Shown: piece by piece, positions 7,780 to 13,155 of the stretch
Position numbering within the stretch: the first letter of the stretch is position 1
Layout: each line of letters opens with the position of its first letter
NCBI GenBank assembly: GCA_003601795.1
Contig: PIXU01000273.1
Coordinates: forward strand, 1-13,155
Reading direction: 5' to 3'
Source of the DNA: Candidatus Methanophagales archaeon
GTDB taxonomy: Archaea; Halobacteriota; Syntropharchaeia; Alkanophagales; Methanospirareceae
Length of the DNA stretch: 13,155 bases
The notes under the pieces: model-generated
Told to the model about the DNA's origin: nothing
Databases searched by the model: none
Seen by the model: only the letters and a program-made list of their open reading frames with translations
Made by a program: the position numbers and the translations under genes

Positions 7780-8161
7780 ATGAAGGAACTCTTGTTGTAC
7801 TTATGATTGTTTTGCTGTCCATGTCTTTGATACCTGCAAAGGCATTTATCCCGGCATCTTCGACACACATAAAGGAAGATTATTCCCGATAAAGATATTA
7901 CGATAAATAACCTGTACACATATCCATGCAAAGGAACAGGCGGGCACACCAAATGTGAGGATATGGAACGAAAGTGAAGGAATAGAAGGGATAGGGAACT
8001 GGAGTGGTTACCAGGGCGACTATCACAATATAACCATATCACCTACAATAACGCTGTTGAAAGGACATGAATACAACTACACGATAATAACAGGCTCATA
8101 TCCGCAAATCATACGTGCGAGGGAATACAAAGCAAAGGAAGGAGGGCATATCACTAAATAA
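7780..8161 (+). pseudogene. Frameshifted relic of the surface-protein C-terminal module with its own signal peptide
   Basis: An ATG at 7780 opens a signal-peptide-like text split by a frameshift (MKELL..., then LMIVLLSMSLIPAKA). It is followed by a copy of the C-terminal module of the protein at 2310-4616. Recognisable parts are 'IFDTHKG', 'YTYPCKGTGGHT', 'VRIWNESEGIEG', 'W-GYQGDYHNITIS' and 'TGSYPQIIRARE'. At least two further frame breaks occur, near 7890 and 7954, and the last 26 or so residues (WIPAIRLW) are missing. The longest intact stretch is the GTG frame 7955-8161. It was probably once a small secreted single-module protein or a duplicate of the 3' end of the larger gene. Confidence 0.75.
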
Positions 8162-8210
8162 GAGGGAGTTTTATTTTACAGGTTTTACAAAAACCCCATT
8201 TTATTCCTCT
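8161..8210. terminator. Hairpin between converging relics
   Basis: The outer arms are AGAGG (8161-8165) and CCTCT (8206-8210); the inner arms are GGTTTT (8181-8186) and AAAACC (8190-8195), with T-rich flanks. It lies exactly between the stops of the plus-strand module relic and the minus-strand PaREP1-like relic, as a bidirectional terminator would. Confidence 0.4.
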
Positions 8211-8373
8211 ATTTAAGTTGATGAGTTTTTATAAGCTTTTTGACATGCTTAAGCCCCCATGTAATATCATAAACCTCAGGGGCATACTCTTTTGCAAGTA
8301 TCTTCACGGCATCTTCAGCAGCCCTGTAAATGGGCTCGCATGCTTGCACGCCTGCTATGCGAAACTGCTTCAC
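8209..8373 (-). pseudogene. C-terminal half of a PaREP1-like (HEPN-type) protein
   Basis: A 54-codon frame opens with GTG, overlapping an ATG in another frame that corresponds to the start of the 4636-4752 fragment. From residue 9 the text 'VQACEPIYRAAEDAVKILAK' resembles the core of PaREP1 proteins (VQASEKLYKAAEEAIK-LA), followed by 'EYAPEVY'. The N-terminal half expected before VQA (IEGLV...LLEKGE) is missing here but present as a separate fragment at 9141-9248. It appears to be a deletion derivative fused onto the upstream region shared with 4726-4788. Family assignment is by eye. Confidence 0.55.
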
Positions 8374-8411
8374 TCATGTATTTTACTCATGGTTCTATTT
8401 AAATGATAGTA

Positions 8412-8651
8412 TCACATTATCATTACGATGATCGTGGTCAGGATAGATACAGCACCGATAATAATGGTTATGTACACGATGCGTTCAGTCCACAATCTAT
8501 CCTTCAACTTATCTCGCTCTTCTTCTCTCGCTCTCTGTTCTTGAATCTGCTTTCTCAGCTTGAGCAACTTCTCATTGTATTCCTCTCTGAGCTTCGCTTC
8601 ACGTTTCTCATATTCCTCCTTCGTAATATATTCGGGTGGCGTGATTATCAT
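8412..8651 (-). CDS. Small coiled-coil protein with C-terminal membrane anchor (copy 2)
   Basis: A 79-residue paralog of the product at 4789-5016: the same start (PPEYITKEEYEK), the same charged coiled-coil ending 'QEQRAREE-RDKLKD' and the same tail 'ERIVYITIIIGAVSILTTII'. It differs by four extra residues (within LREEYNEKLLKLR) and scattered substitutions. The second ATG of copy 1 reads ACG here, so the first ATG must be the start. An identical TATA box lies upstream, and a PaREP1-like relic follows on the same strand 36-40 bases later, as in copy 1. Conservation while the neighbouring copies decayed suggests this small protein is functional. Its role is unknown. Confidence 0.75.
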   Translation of the reverse strand: MIITPPEYITKEEYEKREAKLREEYNEKLLKLRKQIQEQRAREEERDKLKDRLWTERIVYITIIIGAVSILTTIIVMIM

Positions 8652-8662
8652 TTTGACGTGAG

Positions 8663-8670
8663 TATATAAA
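8663..8670 (-). promoter_or_regulatory. Archaeal TATA box of the second coiled-coil gene
   Basis: The minus strand reads TTTATATA, 12-19 bases before the start and in the same position as in copy 1. Confidence 0.6.
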
Positions 8671-8685
8671 TACTCTTACCGAGAA

Positions 8686-8790
8686 ACGCTTTTTAATGCG
8701 CATAAGAAGCGTGGAGCGGGGTTTAGGGGGCGGTGAATAATCCAAATATTTTTAGGTTTGCAGTTGAAATTTAAGGAACAATTTAGGTTC
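8686..8790. repeat. Dispersed repeat R, copy R2
   Basis: Nearly the same as R1 from ACGCTT through AAATATTTTTAGG and TTTGCAGTTGAAATTTAAGG to ATTTAGGTTC. There it breaks off, so the two distal hairpins seen in R1 and R3 are lost. On the right it joins a small remnant of a beta-helix gene. Confidence 0.8.
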
Positions 8791-8808
8791 GATGGCACGG
8801 GCAATTTC

Positions 8809-8890
8809 GGTGATGAGAATATATGCAAAATGCAATACAACTTACAATTACGATGATGATGAAACGATTGGATGCACTTATCCCTGCTGA
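8809..8890 (+). pseudogene. Tail remnant of a beta-helix surface protein
   Basis: The text reads GDENIC in one frame, then after a one-base shift CNTTYNYDDDETIGCTYPC and a stop. This matches 'GDNNTCDTTENYDDEGATGCTYTC' at residues about 337-360 of the 2310-4616 protein, where the beta-helix ends. Only the last 25 or so codons remain, and they end in TGA without PKD domains. Confidence 0.6.
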
Positions 8891-8932
8891 AATAGCCAAT
8901 AGGGAATGGGCAATAGGCAATAGGCAATAGGG
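8891..8932. repeat. Six tandem heptamers (AATAGGC type)
   Basis: The units are AATAGCC, AATAGGG, AATGGGC, AATAGGC, AATAGGC and AATAGGG, directly after the stop codon of the beta-helix remnant. Confidence 0.8.
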
Positions 8933-8959
8933 AAATGAAGAGAGAAGGAAAGAATGTAA

Positions 8960-9121
8960 ACGAAAGAAAAAGAGCTAAATATCTATGGAGAGGTCTGGGT
9001 TAAGGACAAAAATGAAGTCAAATCAGAAGTTGAGAACGCTCTAATACGAGATTGCCGTTTAAACCTTAGAATAAACCGAAAATATCTTCCTTTACACCAT
9101 TTTGGGACATCCTCGTTTTAG
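8960..9121 (+). pseudogene. Possible protein fragment without a start codon
   Basis: A 53-codon open stretch starts at ACG right after an in-frame stop. It reads protein-like text (KEKELNIYGEVWVKDKNE, then VENALIRDC) before a TAG. The opening resembles the first beta-strands of small retropepsin-like proteins, but no DTG motif is visible, so this is weak. It may be a degraded fragment or chance. No other gene was found between 8933 and 9140. Confidence 0.25.
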
Positions 9122-9140
9122 CCCTGCAAAGAGTTTCCGA

Positions 9141-9248
9141 TTAAATTAGAGAATGGCATTCACCTTTTTCCAATAACTCCTCTCCTTCCTTTAAGAATCG
9201 CTTAACTTCTTTTACCGGGGTGATTACAAGCCCCTCTATCTCTACCTT
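9141..9248 (-). pseudogene. N-terminal fragment of a PaREP1-like (HEPN-type) gene lacking its ATG
   Basis: The frame reads KVEIEGLVITPVKEVKRF, then LKEGEELLEKGE, before ending abruptly with CHSLI and TAA. The first part nearly equals the 4636-4752 fragment, and the helix ending LLEKGE is the typical PaREP1 text just before the VQASE core. It has no start codon. Reading ATAA at 9250-9247 as a mutated ATGA would give Met-Lys-Val-Glu and an overlap with the stop of the PIN fragment, the usual coupling in toxin-antitoxin-like pairs. Its missing second half matches the relic at 8209-8373. Confidence 0.45.
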
Positions 9249-9447
9249 ATAGGATTAGTAGTTTTGAAACTTCTTTAGGTGATAGAACTTTAACAGGGGA
9301 CAGCCGCTTCAATGTTTTGTCGCCGGAAAAAATCGGGCAGTTAAATTTTAATGCAAGTGCTAAATACGGCACGTCTTTTGGATGCGTTGATAGAAGTCTC
9401 TTGGCTTTTGGTATAAATTCAAGATGCAAGATGCAAATCAAAGTCAA
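9247..9447 (-). pseudogene. C-terminal fragment of a PIN-domain (VapC-like) protein
   Basis: The text from about residue 12, 'IPKAKRLLSTHPKDVPYLAL', then 'ALKFNCPIFSGDKTLKRL' and 'VKVLSPKEV', is the C-terminal half of a PIN nuclease. 'HPKDVPYLALAL' and the later Asp in 'SGDKTLK' correspond to the late acidic metal-binding positions. Complete PIN proteins have about 130-140 residues with further acidic residues near the N-terminus. Those are missing, and the frame starts in sequence made of short heptamer repeats. A nuclease this incomplete should be inactive. Confidence 0.65.
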
Positions 9448-9471
9448 ACCTATATCCTGTATCCTGCATCC
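9421..9471. repeat. Short tandem heptamers at the PIN-fragment break
   Basis: AAGATGC occurs twice in tandem (9421-9434), and TATCCTG occurs twice (9453-9466) followed by CATCC. These degenerate heptamers lie exactly where the PIN homology begins, so they may mark the deletion junction. Confidence 0.6.
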
Positions 9472-9472
9472 G

Positions 9473-9790
9473 TCAATATAAAAGCAGTGGTCTTTCCTTC
9501 AGCGTTCCTGTTGCGGGGTCCACATCAAAGCCAAGGGATTCTAAAACAACCACTCCTAACAAAACCTTGTCTATAAAATCTGATATCCAAACATTGAAAG
9601 GTCCTTCCTTACCTTTGAGTTTTATCCACGCCTCTCCCCTTTTCACTTTTATTAGTCCTGCACCTGTTACAACCTCTTCCTCACTTATAGGCTCTATCCC
9701 AAGCTCCTCAGCTATTTTCATCGAGAAGGGGAAACCGAAGCATAAAGCTCTATTTTTAAACGGCGCTCGGCGATACACCTCGATTTCCAT
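9473..9790 (-). CDS. Retropepsin-like (clan AA) aspartic protease family protein, catalytic motif not found
   Basis: A 105-residue protein with a strong AAGGAG ribosome site four bases before the ATG. The body is typical of small archaeal and bacterial clan AA proteins: 'KIAEELGIEPI', 'V-GAGLIKVKRGEAWIKLKG', 'VLLGVVVLESLGFDVDP', 'TGTLKERPLLLY'. The usual N-terminal 'ALVDTGA' active-site strand should lie between residues 10 and 25. Here that region reads FKNRALCFGFPFSMKIAEEL, with no D[ST]G. A small deletion or rearrangement at the catalytic site is likely, and the product is probably inactive as a protease. It lies head-to-tail with a truncated PIN gene and divergent from the giant protein, with R3 between. 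Confidence 0.6.
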   Translation of the reverse strand: MEIEVYRRAPFKNRALCFGFPFSMKIAEELGIEPISEEEVVTGAGLIKVKRGEAWIKLKGKEGPFNVWISDFIDKVLLGVVVLESLGFDVDPATGTLKERPLLLY

Positions 9791-9825
9791 AAACTCCTTT
9801 TTGAGCAGTTCTTATGTCGCAGGTG

Positions 9826-9957
9826 AAGTGGCGAGCGGGAGTTAGGAAGCGATGAAATTTCCTAATATTTTTAGGTTTGCAGTGGAAATTTAAGGAACAA
9901 TTTAGGTTTTGTTTCAAAAACCGAACCTTTTTAGGGTTCAATATTTATAGCCCTAAT
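9826..9957. repeat. Dispersed repeat R, copy R3
   Basis: GGCGAGCGGGAGTTAGG, TTTCCTAATATTTTTAGG, TTTGCAGTGGAAATTTAAGG and AACAATTTAGGTTTT, then the hairpins GGTTTT/AAAACC and GAACC-TTTTTA-GGGTTC, ending in CCCTAA. It lacks the ACGCTT/TATA part seen in R1 and R2 because a different minus-strand gene lies on its left. Confidence 0.8.
9940..9949 (+). promoter_or_regulatory. TATA box of the giant surface protein, inside R3
   Basis: AATATTTATA is centred about 30 bases before the ATG at 9974, which places a start site about 0-6 bases ahead of the codon. It immediately follows the GGGTTC arm of the second hairpin of R3. R1 has the weaker TTATTACTTATG at the same place. Confidence 0.5.
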
Positions 9958-9973
9958 TTTAAATGATTATCAA

Positions 9974-12900
9974 ATGTTGGAAAGAAAAATTTCAATGAGG
10001 GAAAAGGAACAGGGGGTAACAACTCCGATTGGGAAAATGATCATTGTATTAAACGTAATATTGGCAATGGCAATAGTGGCAGTGTTCTTAATCGCGGCGG
10101 TGGGAAGCGCGAGTGCTTATTGCGTTTGCAATGATGGATGGTGCGATAATGTTAACCGTGCATACTATCAATGCGGTGATACAGTAACGGAAAGTTGCAC
10201 GTTCAACGGAACCATGAACTGCCCGGCAACGGGAAACGGTCTGGTCGTGGGTGCAGACAACATCGTCATTGACGGTGCGGGTCATTTGCTAAATGGAAGT
10301 GTAGAAGGTGCAACCTGCCCCGGTAGCGAGTCGAATCCCGTGGTAACACACTCTGGGATTGTCAACGCTCGCTATGACAACGTGGTGGTAAAGGACATCG
10401 AAATACAAAACTTCTGCACCGGAATCGTAATGGGAACTGAAAATAGCACATGGAATCCGGGAGGAGAAGTGGTTGAGAACATGACGGTAACCGGGTGCAA
10501 GATACACGATTGCGGTAGGATGGATTCGGATGCAACTCACGGAATCCACCTCGTCGGTGCAATCTACAGCAACATAACGAAGAATACTATCTACAACATT
10601 TCGGGATTCCAAGAAGGTGGTTGCTGGGAAGGTGGAAACGGTATTTTCATGTATGGTAGTAATGTGCTGGGTGACTGGGAACACGGCACCGGCGACCACA
10701 ACACCATTACCTGCAACAAGATATACGATACGGAAAAAAGCGGCATCTTCTCGAAAATGGGTTGCATGCATAACAAGATGAGCTATAACTACATCACAAG
10801 GAACGTTGAGGTTGGATTATACCCATGCTGCTGCCAATCAAACTACAATACCTACGAGTACAACAATCTATCGAACAATTCCGGCTCAGGATTCCATACC
10901 AGTGGTGAGAATAATATTCTTAGATATAATACCGCACACAACAATGGTGCCCGGGGAATTTATTCCAATTACAACGTTGAAATGTCGAACAATAGCGCAT
11001 GTGGACAGGCTTATGATATTGACGGTAGTCCTTGCAGTGACAATACCTGCAATAATTCCTATGAGTCATGCTGCGACTACTGGAACTGCAACAACTTAGT
11101 GCCGGTCTACTTCGACTTCGACGGTGATGGACATTACAGCACTACGCCAGAGAACTGCCAGTGCAACAACATATTGGGTGTAGGTGCATGCTGCAATCCT
11201 GGCTTGTTCAATGCGAGTCATGCAGCAATGCTCAACGCGAGCGGAATATGCTGGCTGACACCCGGGGATGATACCGATGACTGCGATCCGGGCATACCAG
11301 GGACGCAGAAAACCTGGCATGTCTATCCTGGAGATTCGATACAAGCAGCGATTAATAACGCATCCGATGGCGATACAATCTATGTGCACGAGGGCACGTA
11401 CTACGAATACAGGATAAACGTAAACAAGAGTCTATCCCTCATCGGGGATGGTATGAACAAGACGATAGTGGATGGTAGAGGTGGCACGGATTACCTCATG
11501 CTGGTGAGCGCAGATTGGGTAAACGTTAGCGGGTTTACGTTGCAAAACCTGGAGGATTGCGGTTCTGGGGTTATGATAGTAGAAGGAAATCACTGTAACA
11601 TATCTTATAATGACATTCACCAGGGACAGGCTTTCACCTTCAGCATGAGTTCCGGCACTCACGACAACATACTCAAAGGGAACACAATATACTACGCCAG
11701 TTGTGGTTGCCAGGGCATGCTTACGATACGGGGTACGAACCATACCGTTACGGACAATACCATAGGCCAGCAGGGTGGTGCAATACAGGTATATTGCAGC
11801 GGCAGCTTAATATACAATAACGACTTCGGCACGGGCATCTCGGTCCCTAGAGTAGACAACACCTGGAACACTACTTATGACTGCACCAGCGGACCAAACA
11901 TCATAGGCGGACCGTGCATGGGCGGGAATCACTTCGCTAACTATGCAGGTGCGGACAATTTCAGCGGTCCAAACCAGGACCAACCAGGCAGCGATGGCAT
12001 CGGAGATACCCCCTATGGCTCGGATTATTTACCGCTTGTGGAATTTACCGCGGCGCCTGATTTGACGATAACCGAAAAAGTGGAAGAGTGGATTGTCGAA
12101 GGTTCTACCTACAACATCTCTTACACGGTAAAGAACATAGGTGATGCCGCGGCGGGTGCGAGCGATGTAGGCATATACATTGACGGCATATTCAACCGAA
12201 CCGTCCCAACGAAGGCATTAGCGATGAACGAAGCGGAGTCAAAGACTGTCGGTCCGTTCACGCTGACAGGAGAAAACGATACGATAGAAATACGTGCAGA
12301 TAACAACAGCATCGTTTCAGAGAGCAATGAAACCAACAATAGCATGGAGAACGTGTTCGAGAGGAGCACGGGTGGAGCTTCTGTGTATCTCATCGGTAGA
12401 GGTGATAGTACAGACGTAAAAGTAAAGAATGCTCTGGAAGAATGGGGACACACTGTTACTATGGGACCTAAAAGCAGTGATTATATCGGCTCGGACCTGA
12501 CGTCTTATGACACAGTGGTCCTCCTTCATGGAGGGGATATGCCAGATGCAGGGCAGAATTGCATAAAAGACTTCGTGGAATCCCAGGGTGGAGGCTTAGT
12601 AGCGGGTGCGAGTGTTATCGGTTGTGCTTGTGATTGTCCTGGAGGTGATTTTTGCATACTCGAACCAATTCTTCCGGCTAAGAGTTATGATGGCTGGCCT
12701 TGCTGGAGTTCAGAGACATATACTGTGGATACTCCTGACCCAATCCTGAATGCAGGATTACCCGATTCATTCTCGTTTAATACTGGCAGCTCGATTTGCT
12801 CACATATTAAAAAAGATAACGCGACACGTTTTTATAGAGGTTACGGTTGGTGGGAGGACGATGCGGTAATTGGCTGGGAATGCGGAAGCGGGAGAGTAAT

Positions 12901-13155
12901 CGGCAATGATATCTGCTCTTTAAGTACTGCACTCGATGATACTAATTTCAAGAAGCTATTTGGTAATTGCGTGCAGTGGGCGAAAGGTGAAGCAAAACCA
13001 GACCTTGTAATCGCCGAGAAAACAGAAGAATGGGTTGTTGAAGGTGCTACCTATAACATTACCTATACAGTGAAGAACATAGGTGATGCCGCGGCGGGTG
13101 CAAGCGATGCAGGCATATACATTGATGGCATATTCAACCGAACCGTCCCAACGAA
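9974..13155 (+). CDS. Giant secreted beta-helix / MopE-motif / CARDB / amidotransferase-fold protein (5' part)
   Basis: An open frame of 1,060 codons reaches the window end without a stop. In-frame ATGs at 9974, 9995 and 10037 are all possible; the first fits the TATA box in R3. Residues 22-48 are a signal peptide cut after ASA. Residues about 49-370 form beta-helix 1, which starts 'CGDTVTESCTFN' and is paralogous to 2310-4616. Residues about 378-443 carry a MopE-like Ca/Cu-binding motif (FDFDGDGHYS ... DDTDDCDPGIPG). Residues about 448-690 form a second NosD-like helix (SIQAAINNASDGDTIYVHEG). A CARDB domain spans 695-800, then about 803-1000 is an amidotransferase/ThuA-fold-like domain (VYLIGRGD ... 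YDTVVLLHGGD). A second CARDB starts at 1009. It is Cys-rich with many sequons, so it is probably a cell-surface adhesin or matrix protein. Confidence 0.85.
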   Translation, partial: MLERKISMREKEQGVTTPIGKMIIVLNVILAMAIVAVFLIAAVGSASAYCVCNDGWCDNVNRAYYQCGDTVTESCTFNGTMNCPATGNGLVVGADNIVIDGAGHLLNGSVEGATCPGSESNPVVTHSGIVNARYDNVVVKDIEIQNFCTGIVMGTENSTWNPGGEVVENMTVTGCKIHDCGRMDSDATHGIHLVGAIYSNITKNTIYNISGFQEGGCWEGGNGIFMYGSNVLGDWEHGTGDHNTITCNKIYDTEKSGIFSKMGCMHNKMSYNYITRNVEVGLYPCCCQSNYNTYEYNNLSNNSGSGFHTSGENNILRYNTAHNNGARGIYSNYNVEMSNNSACGQAYDIDGSPCSDNTCNNSYESCCDYWNCNNLVPVYFDFDGDGHYSTTPENCQCNNILGVGACCNPGLFNASHAAMLNASGICWLTPGDDTDDCDPGIPGTQKTWHVYPGDSIQAAINNASDGDTIYVHEGTYYEYRINVNKSLSLIGDGMNKTIVDGRGGTDYLMLVSADWVNVSGFTLQNLEDCGSGVMIVEGNHCNISYNDIHQGQAFTFSMSSGTHDNILKGNTIYYASCGCQGMLTIRGTNHTVTDNTIGQQGGAIQVYCSGSLIYNNDFGTGISVPRVDNTWNTTYDCTSGPNIIGGPCMGGNHFANYAGADNFSGPNQDQPGSDGIGDTPYGSDYLPLVEFTAAPDLTITEKVEEWIVEGSTYNISYTVKNIGDAAAGASDVGIYIDGIFNRTVPTKALAMNEAESKTVGPFTLTGENDTIEIRADNNSIVSESNETNNSMENVFERSTGGASVYLIGRGDSTDVKVKNALEEWGHTVTMGPKSSDYIGSDLTSYDTVVLLHGGDMPDAGQNCIKDFVESQGGGLVAGASVIGCACDCPGGDFCILEPILPAKSYDGWPCWSSETYTVDTPDPILNAGLPDSFSFNTGSSICSHIKKDNATRFYRGYGWWEDDAVIGWECGSGRVIGNDICSLSTALDDTNFKKLFGNCVQWAKGEAKPDLVIAEKTEEWVVEGATYNITYTVKNIGDAAAGASDAGIYIDGIFNRTVPT
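12056..12213 (+). repeat. CARDB-coding direct repeat, unit 1
   Basis: Begins CCTGATTTGACGATAACCG and matches 12998-13155 at a constant offset of 942 bases with no gaps. The second half is nearly identical, including the run AACATAGGTGATGCCGCGGC. It encodes PDLTI..., then NIGDAAAGASD and GIYIDGIFNRTVPT. Confidence 0.9.
12998..13155 (+). repeat. CARDB-coding direct repeat, unit 2 (cut by window end)
   Basis: Begins CCAGACCTTGTAATCGCCG; it is the second copy of the unit at 12056-12213. Substitutions cluster in the first third, while the last 85 or so bases are almost unchanged. That pattern suggests recent copying or gene conversion of part of the domain. Confidence 0.9.

Noticed and set aside
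8403..8669. Plus-strand frame of 88 codons
   Set aside because: It is the antisense of the conserved coiled-coil gene, whose minus-strand protein is conserved with its paralog and has its own TATA box.
8676..8927. Minus-strand 83-codon frame across R2 and the heptamers
   Set aside because: It translates repeats and the antisense of the beta-helix remnant; no homology pattern or ribosome site.
8891..8932. CRISPR-like array
   Set aside because: Units are 7 bases with no spacers; it is a simple tandem repeat.
9756..9941. Minus-strand 61-codon frame across R3
   Set aside because: It reads the repeat in the same way as the frame over R2 (NCSLNF-CKPKNI), so the similarity reflects the shared DNA repeat and not a protein.
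10088..12529. Several 60-160 codon frames on the minus strand and one on the plus strand
   Set aside because: All lie inside the continuous 1,060-codon frame that has a signal peptide and recognisable domains; they are shadows of its biased codon use.

Overview
The window looks archaeal, most likely from a euryarchaeon of the methanogen / anaerobic methanotroph kind. Three things point there. Archaeal TATA boxes sit just upstream of start codons with little or no leader. The secreted proteins carry module types common in such archaea (NosD-type beta-helix, PKD, CARDB, DUF1616-like) and many N-glycosylation sequons. There are also fragments of PaREP1/HEPN-like, PIN and retropepsin-like genes. 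No rRNA, tRNA or CRISPR array was seen. Family names come from recognising motifs by eye, not from a database search.

Layout. (1) 1-324: no convincing gene; a stem-loop at 85-146 resembles the right end of a TnpB-type transposon. (2) 325-1998: two tandem paralogous membrane-anchored DUF1616-like proteins. (3) 2061-2261: a nucleotide-sugar dehydrogenase gene broken after about 43 codons. (4) 2310-4616: a complete secreted protein with a beta-helix, three PKD domains and a C-terminal module. (5) 4636-5016, minus strand: a small coiled-coil/membrane protein and a truncated PaREP1-like reading frame. (6) 5017-5498: repeats and hairpins. (7) 5499-7763: a membrane protein fused to a spermidine-synthase-like methyltransferase-fold domain. 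(8) 7780-8890: a decayed second copy of block 4-5. It holds a frameshifted C-terminal module, a PaREP1-like C-terminal half, a second coiled-coil/membrane gene, the repeat, and the tail of a beta-helix gene. (9) 8891-9790: short tandem heptamers and a graveyard of minus-strand fragments (PaREP1-like, PIN) beside a retropepsin-like gene. (10) 9974-13155: the first 1,060 codons of a very large secreted protein that runs off the window.

How it fits together. An approximately 130-bp repeat (called R here) occurs three times, at about 5055-5206, 8686-8790 and 9826-9957. Each copy lies between a small minus-strand gene and a plus-strand secreted or membrane gene, or the remnant of one. R3 supplies the likely TATA box of the giant protein. 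The direct duplication that brackets the spermidine-synthase-like gene, the partial silent copies of surface-protein modules and the near-identical CARDB repeats together suggest a locus where surface-protein genes are repeatedly copied, fused and eroded. That reading is an inference. The duplications and fragments themselves are visible in the sequence.
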